Of a stretch of 55,050 nt of DNA, positions 30,298-41,224 are shown piece by piece (within the stretch, counting starts at the first letter, position 1; each line of letters starts with the position of its first letter). The position numbers and the translations under genes are program-made. The DNA is from Branchiostoma floridae (Eukaryota; Chordata; Leptocardii; Amphioxiformes; Branchiostomatidae): positions 1 through 55,050 of the forward strand of contig NW_023365724.1 of the NCBI RefSeq assembly GCF_000003815.2. Direction: 5' to 3'. Under the pieces are notes generated by a model that was not told where the DNA came from, did no database searches, and saw only the letters and a program-made list of their open reading frames with translations.

Positions 30298-31254
30298 TGA
30301 AGTCAGCATTATTGTTGTAATTATCATTTCTTCAGCACGTAACGTCTTTTTTGAGTACGTAATATAGATTTGTTGCCTGATATCTACAATGAATATCAAA
30401 GTAGAGTTTGTGGAATGCTTATATATACATATGTGTCAACGTTATGAGTCTGTGTTCATATGTAAATAGTGACCTGCCGTGTACTCGTTAAAACGTTTGA
30501 CTTTGTTTCTAAACCATTTTTTAAAGAATAAGTAGGTGACAAAAGTGTTTTCCAATTGCTGTGTTTGTTTGTGGCATGTCTGTTCTCCAGATGAATGTGT
30601 GATCTGTAGTATGCTTTTCAAGTATTAAGATATTCTCCCACAGTGTACACTGCGTTTTCATTAACGTTATATGTGAGTGTTGGTGTAAATTAAATAAACT
30701 TACACGTTTGTGCTGTCTTCGCTAATGATGTTATGTTTTGTAGACTGTGTATGTAAGTTAAGTATGTATGTTTGTATGTATGTATGCGTGTGTGTGAACA
30801 GCTTAACTCGAGTTTAGATCTTGAATGGATCTTTATGATAAAAAAAGGGTAATAATATATGAGTAACATCTTTAATTTAGTCACTATATACTCGTATATC
30901 TTACCTGAAGCAAAATACTATCAGTACATTACAATTGGGTAAATCTCTAACATTCACAATAATATTTTACACTTTTATATAAACAAAAAGCACAACACCG
31001 TTGTGTTACCTACATGGTGTAGGACATAATGTACCAATGCATAAATTGCTGTCTTAGAAATGCTTACACGAGAAACCTACTTATACCCACGGTGTCATGA
31101 ACTATATCATGAGACACGTCCAGTCATAAAAATCACACCCAGAAAATTAGTTGCTAGTGATAAGTAATGGGGTAGGAAATCTCCTGAGCAGCCTTCGTAA
31201 CCCCTGCTTCTCCTATTGGGTCAGTTAGTCCCCACTTCTCGATAATACAAAAGT
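30298..31254. other. Intergenic, no gene seen
   Basis: AT-rich with a short GTAT-rich run near 30765. The duplicated block carrying copy A starts at about 31255. Confidence 0.4.
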
Positions 31255-32633
31255 ACAGTTATGTTAATTAAACTGCATAGTTTTACGCTTTTACACACCT
31301 CGGCGTGGAAAGGCTGCATGGAAGAATACTCAACATTTCTTGTTTTGGAACAATGTAAATATCATCATCTCATCAATATGGTGAAAATACTCATTGGTGG
31401 AAAAGCGCCACCCAGCGGCTTTCTGAGGAGCGACAAGGTGCAACACTGAGATTGCAAATCAGTACCAAGGATATCGACCGTCCTTGCCTTTTCCGGGGTT
31501 GGTGACACTCATCAATGTTTGGTTTTACGTAAAGTACACAAAAATACGCATTGTAGCGTAACAATGGTGGTCAATGCCACCGAATGACAATTCGTTACGT
31601 TGAATGGATTAGTATGGAGCGTATTGCTTTATCTAGTCATTCCGCGAGAGAAAGTAGTCCATTCCATGAACGCGGAGCGGCTTGACTATTTTGCAGAAAG
31701 CTCGTTGTAATAGTGAATATACAAAAGTCTACCCATTTTGTAGTTAATCTAATTACCCAACATTCTTTATGGGCCTATTTACAACATCGAAATGTCATAT
31801 AATGTGGACATAGTACTAAGTTTATTCACCGTCATAACCCGGTTGTTATTCTTGTGGTCATCCGCGGTACAGAACAGGGATGATGAAACCATCGTTGTAT
31901 TCAGAAAGCGCTAACATGTTCTGATATGTACGATCAAATAGATCAAGTCAAGTAGATTATCTCTGCCCGTTCACAAACAACATTCTAAAATCTAAAGAGG
32001 GGCTAATACATTAGAAATAAGCCAACCAAATATTTGTTTGGGACAATTTCTTTTAGTTCTAACAGAGACAATCCAGGATCATTCCTCCTTGCGTTCGATT
32101 TTCTTCCTGTTTACCCTGGTTGCCATGGGCACGGGTTCCACACAGATGACAAGTTCCAGTCCGTGAACTAGGTAGGAAAATTTGTTCTCTCTTTTTAAAA
32201 CGAAGAAAATGGGTTGAAATACTAGTAAAAAGTCACAAGTCTTTGCATAGTTTTACGTCTAGCTGTTGTGTGCACGCCAGAAAGGTAGTAAGAGCTCTTA
32301 AAAGTCCGAAGGTTTTGGCTAAATACATGTGTAAAGCAGGAACAAGTTCATTCTGCTGTTCGGGACTAACTTTTCAAGGTCAATTCTACACTTTGTAGAA
32401 GGGAGTAAGTTTTGTTTGTAAATGTTGATATATCTGATATGCTGAAATATCTGCAAGCATATTAACGTATTGTAGCTGTGGATTAAATCGGAGACACTAA
32501 GAAATATCTAACAGATTTTGACTTTATTAACGCCCCGCACTTTCTAGGTCTGACGTTCTGACAAGTCGAGAATTTGCGACAGTTTGTTTTCTGAACTTCC
32601 GAAGTGTACGCGACTGTGTCGACGTGAGGAAAG
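31255..32633 (+). promoter_or_regulatory. 5' flank and presumed promoter/5' UTR of copy A
   Basis: This stretch corresponds to 44447-45808 in front of copy B and is the upstream part of the tandem duplication. Up to about 32400 the copies differ at roughly one base in seven, with indels. From about 32404 to the start codon they are almost identical. No TATA box is clear. A purine occupies position -3 of the start (AAAGATGA). Confidence 0.5.
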
Positions 32634-35600
32634 ATGACATCGTTGTCAAAAGAAGATGGGAGAACTGTTGAGCGAAAGATGAAGGTAAGTTGTCCATTCC
32701 TTGTCGGTCATTTCCGAAAATAAAAAACGTTCAACTTTCTAGTTGGGAACACACGGATACCGATTCTCTTTTGCACTCCAGTTACACCCGATCGTTGCAT
32801 TTATTTTCCTCTTACTTTGTCAACGACTATTCGGAGATTTCTGACAAGTTGATCCAACTACACAAACTTTCATGTATTTCCATAGTTTACCTTTATTCAT
32901 TCTATAATCATCATGTTTGCCTTTTGACCTTCTTTTTCTTACCCTTTGCTTTTCCTTGCTCTGTTGTGTTGTGTTTGTGTTCTTGTTCTCATTCCAGCCT
33001 GTTCCCTTTCCTACTCTCAGCAGAGTCAGGGAGGAGAAGCAGCAACCTCCTTTAGCCAGTAAGAAACTGTTTAGTCAGTTTATGATGTCGTTATGATGAT
33101 GATGATTTCAGAAGTAGCAAGTGTTCACAACAATCAGAAAAAAACAATGGGGAGGGATGACCAAATACATATATTTCAGCCCACACCAATACAATTTTTA
33201 CAGTTACTCAAGCAACTTGATAGAATTTAGAAACAGATGTTTCAGACAGTCTATTGTAAGTGAATGGAAGAGAATCTGTAACATATCAATTCAGATTTTA
33301 GCTTTAAATCCTGATTCTCCAGTAACTCCAGATACACTGACTGGAGATAGCAGAATACTGTCTGAAACATCTGACCATTTCTAAATTCTATCAAGTTGCT
33401 TGAGTAACAGTTGATGTTACTTTACACATCTTACTTTACCTGGATGTCTAACCTTCATCAACATGTGCTGACTGGTAAGCCCTTGAACAATGGAATTGAC
33501 TCAGTGTGTCCTTTATATATTCATGTATAAGGAGCAGTTGTATTTTTCTCAATACATGGGCACAAACATTTCAACTGTAGTGTGAAAGGACTTACTTGTA
33601 AAATCAGTCTCTATGCTTTCAAGTTATCATTGAGGAGGCAAACACAATAAAATGATTTCTGAATTTGAACTCTGAGATAAAAGTAAAGACAACACATATT
33701 TCAGGAATGTGTGCAGTGACATTGCATCACCTTAACTGTCTCTATCTGTTATTCCAGCAGTCTGAGGAGAGATACTGGTACAGTACAGGAGACCCTGTAT
33801 GATCTTCACCAGTAAGTAACGTTACATGTAGAAAGAACCTACAATGGCACCATGGATAATCTAGCAGTGTAGTGGAAGGGGTTGCAGTTATTTAGATGGG
33901 ATGTAAAGCCAGAATAGATCTCACAAATCAATTGTTATGTTATATTGAGAAAGTACGAGAGTTATATTCTTTGAAGCTGAATTAACTGGTTTGTGGTAAA
34001 AGCAAAAGTAGGAACAGTAGAAATAAAAATTTCATTGAGGACTTTGGAAAGATCCATGCTTGGTCAGACTTGGGCACCGTTCATGTATTTTTAGGACAGA
34101 AAAAAATTCACCAAGTTTATGGAATACTGTGTATTCACTCATTGCCACTGTTGGGGCAATATTGTAATCACTTTTCATGTTGCCTATTGAACTGTCGAAT
34201 TCCTTTTCACTATACTAGATGTACTAGTAATACAGTTTCAGAATGGCTTTGCTTGAATTACTGCTTGCAGTTGATCACATGTGAAAGTGCCACATACTTT
34301 CTTTTGTCGAGTAGACCCCAGTGATTTGTGGGATGCCTATATGGTGTTTCTGCATGAAGTCATATGATGGTTTGTATATCAATCCCCCACCACCTGTTAT
34401 ACTTATTCCAGATTGTTTCTCAAGAAAAGGGAAGATGGCTCTCCATTTAACAGGTAAGACTATGGTAAGACTATGATTTCTGTGTGGGGGTTAACATACA
34501 CAGCAAACTTCACATTACTCAAGATAGCTTCTGAGGTAAACAAGTAGTATGTACAATGTAGTCATAGGCCGATCTCAGATATTTTCTCTCTCATTAAAAG
34601 AATCACATTACCTTTCAGAATACGTTTCAATCCCCAGATGCTCATATAACAGTTCTTGTCTATGTAGTTATCAAAGTTTTCTACCTATTGCATGCAGAAA
34701 CTTTCCTTGTCCTTGGTGCTGAATGAAAATCTGCTTTAGCATATAACTCCAGATCACCTTTATCTGCGGGAAACCTTTATCCATTGTTTTAAATTCAGGG
34801 TATTCAAGGATATGAAGTGGATGGACGATGGATTCAATTTGTAATATTTTCCAGATATTGTACAAATGTAGTTTGAAGCCAATATGGACTTGATTTCCTT
34901 AATTCCAGTTACAACAGATATAACGTTACTATTAGGTTACCCTGCAGACACGTGCATGTGTGTGCGCGGGCAGAAATGTAATGTTATGTGTGTGTATGTA
35001 ATTTTTTTTACATGTATGTGTGTGTGTGTGTGTGTGTTTATGTGTTAGCATGAGACAAGGGGTGGGGGTGGTGCATTTTCCAGCTCGTTTGAAAGCAAAT
35101 AGACTAATCCTTCCTTATTTACAGGGAGGCTGCAGAGCTTCTAGAGCTGGCCCCTTACTCCTCTTCATCCAGTGTTGATAAGATAGACCTTCTCAGGGTT
35201 GGACATGTTTTCTAAAAAATGTACTTCCCCAAAGTCTTCCTTGTCATCAATGTTTTTCTATCTATTGGATGCAGAAAATTTCCCTGTCCTTGGTGCTGAA
35301 TGAGAATCTGCTGCATGTGTATATTTGCAAATCACGTACATGTGTGTGCACGTGCACAAGTGCATTTATGTATGTCTTTGCGTGTATGTCATAATGTGTA
35401 TATATGTAAGTTTTGTAACATGTATGTATGTTATATATACCTGTAATAAATGTGTGTGTGCGTGTGTTAGCAAGAGACCGGGGGGTGGGGGGGCATTTTC
35501 CACCTTTCTTTGAAAGCAAATACAGTCAAATCTGCATTAGCGGCCACCTTTGCATGGTGACCCCCTGGCCATTGCAGTCAATTTTTGTCCCTTGAAATTT

Positions 35601-38600
35601 TCCCATTGACCTAATCTTTAAGAAATAGTCCAGAGCAGCCACCTGTCCAACGTGGCCACGGCCAGACAATTTCCGGTCCCGTAGATACAGAAACATTGCA
35701 GAAATTCGACCAAAAGGCGTCCATATGTCACCCTGTCCGTATGCTCCAAGTTTAAAATCGTAGTTTGCAAGGATTTGAAGTTCCTGACAGGGTTATGTTG
35801 ATGGTAGGGGAACATACCTTGAACGTTACAGCACAAGTCTTTGAGAATTGACCAACATTCCGCAGATCAATTATATCAATCATTTTCGGTAGATTTGACT
35901 TTGTCAGGGTCAGTTGAACTTTGATTGAGACAATTTAGACAATGTTACTTTGCGAGAAAGATTAGTGGGTACTGAAATCATAACTTATTGCTTGTAACTT
36001 ATTGCTTGGCAATTGGTCAGCATTTTCTCTATAGTGGCCACCTGTCTATAGTGGCCACATTTCTCTTGTCCCTTGAGTGGCCGCTATAGACAGGTTTGAC
36101 TGTAGACTAATCCTTCCTAATTTACAGGGTGGCTGCAGAGCTCCTAGAGCTGGCTCAAGAGTAAGTTAACAGATTTTCTATTGCCTAGTCATAAAGATCC
36201 AATTCTACAATCAAGTATTTCACTGATATTGTCAAACTACTGTAAATGTATTTAATTTCGCGGGGATTTAATTTCGCGGTAGCGGGAAAATGGACTTTTC
36301 GTGGTGGTTTTAATTTCGCGGTAGCACCATGCACTGTAGTCTCTTACTGTTATGGAAAAAATGTTCGCGGTGGTTTTAAATTCGCGGTGATGCGGCCATC
36401 GCAAAAACCGCGAACATCAATCCACCGCGAACATTTCTGTATTTACGGTAATATCTAGAGGAAGGTGAGATAGTATGTATAACACATCATCTTTGTAAGC
36501 ATAAGGTGCTAGCTTATATATATATATAGAGAGAGAGAGCATCAATCATAGTTTATCATAAGAAAATTGTGTTTGTAAAGTCATTGACAGAACTGATTGT
36601 TTTGACTTTCCTCCCCAAAACAGGCAAGCTGAAGCTGCTGAGGATGACCTGGTCAGGACGTCCTTCCATAATGCAGAACTGCAGATGCTGCTAACTGATG
36701 AGAAGCTGTGAGTCTTTCAGTGTCTTCATCGTGTATTTGGTTCTGTTTCTACTGTTGAAGTGCTTAGGCCAGGAACTGGCCCCTTGAGCTTCCTCATCCA
36801 GTGTTGATAAGATTATAAGACCTTCTCAGGGTTGGACATGTTTTCTAAAAAAATTACTCGCCCAAACCAATTGTTCACTTCTCCAAAATTCAAAATGTCA
36901 CTTTTATTATATGCATTTTTACTCCCAGCAATGGAATTCTTATTATTGCCTTTATTTTTCTATATTGACCATTGCTTAATGTCATGACTAAAATGTAACA
37001 AGTATATGATAATCTCACAATCGATCGGGCAACTGGGGTAGGTCATGCACTTGCCTGATTATCACTTTCACTTGTCCTGGACAATAGGGCTAGTGGACTT
37101 GTCCAACCCTGCTTCTTGAAAAATATTAATGAAATTTTTAGAACTATGACTGGAATGGTAATACTATGATCTGACACAATAAGCAATTTTGTATATTAAT
37201 TACAATCTATTGTACATTTCATTATCACAGACAAGCAGATGAGGCAAAGGTGCAACACAAAAGGTAAAAATATGAATTTCCACCTTTTCAGTTCTGGTCC
37301 ATCTTTTCAGACCTTGTTGTAATTATTGTAATTATAAGACACTTAATGTTAAGTTTTTTACATACCAAATACCACGATAATTTTTGTATCTATTGCAATA
37401 AATATTTTTTCTATACTAAACTGTATGACCTTTTTTAAAACACAGGGAGCTCTCTCAGGCCCATGAAGACCTAGAAATGTGAGTAGTTGTTTGACATTTT
37501 TCCTAGATAACTTATTAAGTGTAGACTGATAGAATTGAAAACTCATTTTGCATACGGTGATTTTTCTTGAAAAGAAATTGAATTCAGAATGGGACTTTCA
37601 AAACAAATGGCTATTTATGTAAAGCAATTCATAATCATTAGTAAGTTAGAGTAGATGCACCTTATCTATTAGTTGAGGAAACCTTACATCTGAACAGAGA
37701 AATATAAAAAGTGATATCAATAAACGTGTCTTTATAAACACATCTTTCAGACCTGCAGTGGCGCCCTCTCTCCAAAAGGAGGAGGAACGCCCGCCTCACC
37801 TTTTTCTATAAAGTAGTCAACAATAATATTAACATAGACGCCAGCAACATTCTGAAGCCTGCCCAAGGGCGCACCCGGGGTAGTCACGACTTCAAATATC
37901 AACACATATTCGCACGCACCGACATCTACAAACACTCTTTTTTCCCACGCACAATTCCCGAGTGGAATGCCCTGCCTGGCACGGTTGTAAGCGCTCCCAA
38001 CGTTGAGCACTTCCGTGCCAGGCAGGCGGCTTGCCCGCCCTAACCCGGGAGCCTCAGCTCCCCCCCCTACTTTTGCCCCTCGCGGGGTCATTTGGGGGTA
38101 CATGTATATATGCAGATGCAGACATCATAATTTATTATGTGCACTTCATCATCTCTTAATCTATTAGGGCCATCTGTGACCTACAGGAGGAAAAAAAGAG
38201 GTTTGTAATTATTTTGACCACTTTTAGTACTTTTCAGTTTTGTTACTTATAAAAACATTGTTCAAAAACTAACTTCGTTTGAAAACTTTAAGAAGAAATG
38301 AAAACTTTTTTTGCACTGATTGTATCTTCAAAGAAGCACTGTTTTGTGAATGTATTTGCTTGCCTTTGTTAATGGAAGTTTATGATGTATTGTAGTATTG
38401 ATACCTGCTTACTGTTCATACCCCCTGTAATGTCTGTACCATCTGTTGTGTCCATACCCCTGGCCAGTAATGTCCACGTCCCCTGGAGTGCCAGACAGTG
38501 TACACCATTCAAATATATCATTGCTGTCTTTAGCATGTGTACCCCCGTGTTGTCCAAACAAGGCCTACGGTCTATAACGTTAGCCCCTAAGTTATATGTC

Positions 38601-40381
38601 CATAATTTATCTACTGTTACTCAGTATAGCTTCCCCCAAGTACTGTCTGTACCCCCTTTTACTGTCTGTACTTCCTGTAGTCTCCATAGCCCCTTAACTG
38701 TCCTTCTCCTCTGAGTTGTCTGTACCCTGTTTGTGTACATACTGCTTGTAGTGTTCATATTTGCTGTATGTACCGTCACCTGTTGAGGTATTTTCTCAAA
38801 CTTCAAGTGTTCTTTTGGTATTAGCAGTATCTGTATTTGCTGTGAATGCTGTCTGTGCACCAGTTTACATTCCAATCTTTATTTATAATAATCTACAACA
38901 GGAGTGCCCAGAAGCACATCCTGATAGATGACTTGAAGGCTCGGGTCACCGTTTTAAAGACAGGAGGGTCCTGGTGAGTTATCTTCTGTGTCTTTTTGGC
39001 AACACCTCGGGAGCACTTTTTATTCCATAACATGAAACATTCATATTTTTTTTTTGTTGCTTTTAAATTAATATAACAGCTTGGCTAAAGGTAAAATAGT
39101 AAGTGGATATAAGTGGTTTTGCTTTTGTTGCACATTGTTGTATTATGTAATTATTGTATTGTATGTATGTGTTATTTGTATGTATCCTGGGCCTCCATGA
39201 AAAGCAGTGTCAGTCACTGATGGGAGCTTACCCTGGTAAAAGAACACAGAAATAAATAAATAAAATCATAGTAATAGTTACATTAATGATGTTTTAATTA
39301 TTTTCAGTTTCAGCAGTAGATATGAAGCCAGAGCCCACGTCTCACTTGAAGAGGCAGAAGCGATGGCATACAGGATCGCAGAACTGGAGGTCCTTTTGGA
39401 GGAGCAGCGGAAGTGAGTTGACTCAATATGAGAAATATAGGACAGTCACTATTATTTTGTCCATACATTCTTTCCTGGTCCTGTTCATGTATCTGTGGCA
39501 TCACTGCAAATCCAGGCTCACATCTTGGTGTGCTTGTACTCAGTTCAATTTTGCTCTTGCCATTGTTGTGACTACTACTTTTGAATTGGGATGTTAACTT
39601 TGATTTCTTTGTGTTGTTGAGATTTGAATTCGTCAGAATGAGTATGATTAATTTTATTGCACAGTGAAAACACCAAGCTGACAGCCCAGTTACAACAGTC
39701 TGAGGAAGAGAGTCTGCCAGATAACACAGAACAACAAGACCACTCGTTCCTGCCTGAGTGCTTCCTGGCTCACAGCGCCTCGCCCATTGATGAGGAAGAG
39801 ATGCTGCCAGCAGACATGGAACGCAAAGAGGACTCTTTCCTGCCTGAGTGCTTCCTGGCCCGCTGCCCCTCACCAATGAATGACAAGGAGGAAGGGCTGC
39901 CAGCAGACATGGAACACAAAGAGGACTCTTTCCTGCCTGAGTGCTTCCCCGCTGCCCCTCTCCAATGAATGACAAGGAAGAGATGCTGCCACCTGACATG
40001 GAATGCAAAGAGGACTCTTTCCGGCCTGAGTGCTTCCTGGCTCGCTGCCCCTCACCAATGAAGGACAAGGAGGAAGGGCTGCCAGCTGCCATGGAATGCC
40101 ACGAGGACTCTTTCCTGTCTGAGTGCTTCCTGGCCCGCTGCCCCTCACCAATGAATGACAAGGAGGAAGGCCTGCCAGCAGACGTGGAATACAAAGAGGA
40201 CTCTTTCCTGCCTGAGTGCTTCCTGGCCCGCTGCCCCTTACCCATGGATGCCGAGGTAGACAGACAGACAGCTGACACTGAACAAGACTTGAGCCCACGA
40301 GTAGAGAGTAAGGGATTAGCCAAATGGTTGAAAAAAGCAAAGAGGATGTTATGCTGTTGCAACAGTGTGAAAGAGGATTAA
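32634..40381 (+). CDS. Predicted coiled-coil protein, copy A (family not recognised)
   Basis: Twelve coding exons fit in frame: 32634-32684, 33021-33058, 33758-33811, 34412-34453, 36128-36160, 36624-36707, 37231-37263, 37446-37478, 38168-38200, 38902-38973, 39308-39412 and 39665-40381. The start ATG is preceded by AAAG, and exon 1 (MTSLSKEDGRTVERKMK) is identical to copy B but for one residue. From exon 2 on every junction is phase 2. The middle is short charged Leu/Ala-rich helices, e.g. AAELLELAQE, DLEMAICDLQEEKKR and MAYRIAELEVLLEEQR, a coiled-coil-like pattern. The last exon encodes six 31-residue repeats and a basic C-terminus ending in CCCNSVKED. As sequenced, a 4-base deletion near 39948 stops the frame at 39966-39968 after about 293 residues; otherwise it would reach TAA at 40379-40381. 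Introns carry MITEs, a CR1 insertion and remnants of two lost exons. Function unknown. Confidence 0.8.
33021..33058 (+). other. Copy A exon 2: choice of acceptor
   Basis: Two acceptors compete. The AG at 32996-32997 gives a 61-nt exon whose phase leads to an immediate TGA in exon 3. The AG at 33019-33020, after the pyrimidine tract CCTGTTCCCTTTCCTACTCT, gives a 38-nt exon that keeps frame from exon 1 into exon 3. I chose the latter. CAGCAG at both this and the exon 3 acceptor allows one-codon NAGNAG variation. Copy B is the same (46196-46233). Confidence 0.7.
33203..33408. repeat. Foldback repeat in intron 2 of copy A
   Basis: GTTACTCAAGCAACTTGATA and ATTTAGAAACAGATGTTTCA at the left are complementary to CTGAAACATCTGACCATTTC and TATCAAGTTGCTTGAGTAAC at the right. 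The same structure is in copy B at about 46378-46583, so it predates the duplication. Confidence 0.75.
34748..34945. mobile_element. MITE with TTCACCTTTATCCG termini, copy 4
   Basis: Starts TCACCTTTATCTGCGGG and ends ACAGATATAACG then TAGGTTACCCTGCAGA. Copy B lacks it in the matching intron, so it inserted after the duplication or was lost from B. Confidence 0.65.
35125..35151 (+). pseudogene. Broken exon 5 of copy A, with exon 6 deleted
   Basis: The acceptor TTACAG and the first part of the 33-nt exon (GGAGGCTGCAGAGCTTCTAG) are intact. At CTGGC the sequence then jumps to CCCCTTACTCCTCTTCATCC, which in the other copies lies in the intron after the 84-nt exon 6. The donor and all of exon 6 are gone. 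CTGGC occurs at both breakpoints, so a microhomology-mediated deletion is likely. Included in mRNA it would run to a stop; skipped, the frame is kept because all these exons are phase 2 at both ends. Confidence 0.82.
35521..36104. mobile_element. Long mariner-like MITE in copy A
   Basis: Same element at the same intron position as 28754-29340, with ends TACAGTCAAATCTGC and ACAGGTTTGACTGTA and TA flanks. It lies just before the 33-nt exon at 36128. Confidence 0.88.
36238..36450. mobile_element. TTTAATTTCGCGG MITE, inserted only in copy A
   Basis: The ends TACTGTAAATGTATTTAATT and CTGTATTTACGGTA are near-complementary. The interior has repeated ATTTCGCGG and CCGCGAACAT. The empty site AAACTAATATCTAGAGG exists at about 29480-29495 in the orphan fragment, showing insertion at TA with a TA duplication. 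Confidence 0.88.
37740..38126 (+). mobile_element. 5'-truncated CR1/L2-like retrotransposon in intron of copy A
   Basis: Positions 37745-38121 are bounded by ACATC on both sides (37740-37744 and 38122-38126). Copy B has the uninterrupted site AAACACATCATAATTTATT at about 53664-53682. Inside, a plus-strand frame encodes the last 97 or so residues of a retrotransposon ORF2, including RLTFFYKVVNNNIN, then HSFFPRTIPEWNALP, and ends at TAA 38041-38043. The 3' end has a CCCCTCGCGGGG hairpin and a short TGCAGA repeat tail. It is dead on arrival. Confidence 0.88.
38390..38870. repeat. Irregular TGTCTGTACCCC-type repeats in an intron
   Basis: The intron between the exons at 38168 and 38902 contains many imperfect copies of TACTGTCTGTACCCCC and GTAATGTCTGTACC. 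The same is seen in copy B at about 53940-54400. It is a diffuse simple repeat inherited by both copies. Open frames over it on either strand are not genes. Confidence 0.5.
39711..40261 (+). repeat. Six coding repeats of 31 residues in the last exon of copy A
   Basis: Units begin near 39711, 39801, 39894, 39983, 40076 and 40169. The consensus is LPADMExKEDSFLPECFLAR followed by CPSPMNDKEEG. The steps are 90, 93, 89, 93 and 93 bases. The 89-base step reflects a 4-base deletion (TGGC missing from CTTCCTGGCCCGC) that breaks the frame. Acidic stretches, conserved Cys pairs and Pro make this a likely disordered region with regular cysteines. The antisense strand is also open over much of the array, an artefact of 93-nt periodicity. 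Confidence 0.9.
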
Positions 40382-40804
40382 GAACATAATAGTGTATAAT
40401 ATATATTTAATAATGTAAATGATCTATAAACATATATGCTGTCAAAGTGATGGTATTATATAATATACTGCAATGTGTTTTCCAGCGGTCTTATTTGTAA
40501 ACAAGGAGAGATCTGAAATAATTGTATAAAAAAAGAAATGAAAAATATAATATTTGTATGGCCAATTTTATCAAACATTTTTAACATGAGAGAGACTCTA
40601 TTTTCATGCCCAAAAATTTTATGTCTGTCATAAGCATTGTCTGTGAAGGGGAGATGCAGTCTGACAATACATGTGTGTAGTGTGTACAAGGCTGTGCTGT
40701 ATTTCTTGTTCTCTGAGCTTCATGACCGGTACAGTTCTAACTAGTGTTGATCATATTTGATGTAGAAAAGTAAATCTTATTTCTCTGGAGGTTCCTTAAA
40801 TAAA
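40382..40804 (+). terminator. 3' UTR and polyadenylation signal of copy A
   Basis: AT-rich non-coding DNA after the TAA stop, with a canonical AATAAA at 40799-40804 about 420 nt downstream. Confidence 0.6.
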
Positions 40805-40851
40805 ACAAAATGCGTCAGACTGCTGAAGTGTATTAGGAGCAAGAAAAGAGG

Positions 40852-40886
40852 GAAAAGGCCAAGAGAGCCTGCTATGGAGGCTAGGT
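40852..40886. mobile_element. Terminal fragment of the 487-bp MITE family
   Basis: AGAGAGCCTGCTATGGAGGC then TAG matches the right tip of 12362-12848. Only about 30 bp are preserved. Confidence 0.65.
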
Positions 40887-41224
40887 TTTTTTGTACCTTA
40901 CCTCAGGTTTCTGCCTGCCAAAAACAATGCAAATTCATGAACCCCACAGCTGTTTGACTTATTCCCTTACAAAGCTAGCAACAAAAATACCTGCTGCAGT
41001 TCCAAACTTCCATTACTTACTCCCAGTCCCAAAAGCTATCCACTACTCAAAAATTAGGAACCTAGTGTTTCCACAAAGTTTTCCCTTAAAATTTGAATCT
41101 GCATTGCAGTACCGTATGTACTTGCTAGGAGGCCCACTAGTGACCCCTACCCATTCACTAGATATCATGTAGAATCATTAACAACTTCTGGAGTTATGTT
41201 GTACACAGACAAACACGCATACAT

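Noticed and set aside
32690-33055. 121-codon frame reading through intron 1 of copy A (and the same at 45865-46230)
   Set aside because: It runs through a pyrimidine-rich intron. The exon 1 donor GTAAGT and downstream phase agreement support splicing, and its conservation is explained by the conversion-like tract.
37747-38103. 118-codon minus-strand frame
   Set aside because: Antisense of the CR1/L2-like fragment, whose plus-strand frame has a clear ORF2 C-terminus.
39310-40362. Antisense open frame of 350 codons over the last exons of copy A
   Set aside because: It is a by-product of the 93-nt coding repeat, which stays in frame on both strands. It has no motif and the plus-strand exon model explains the region.
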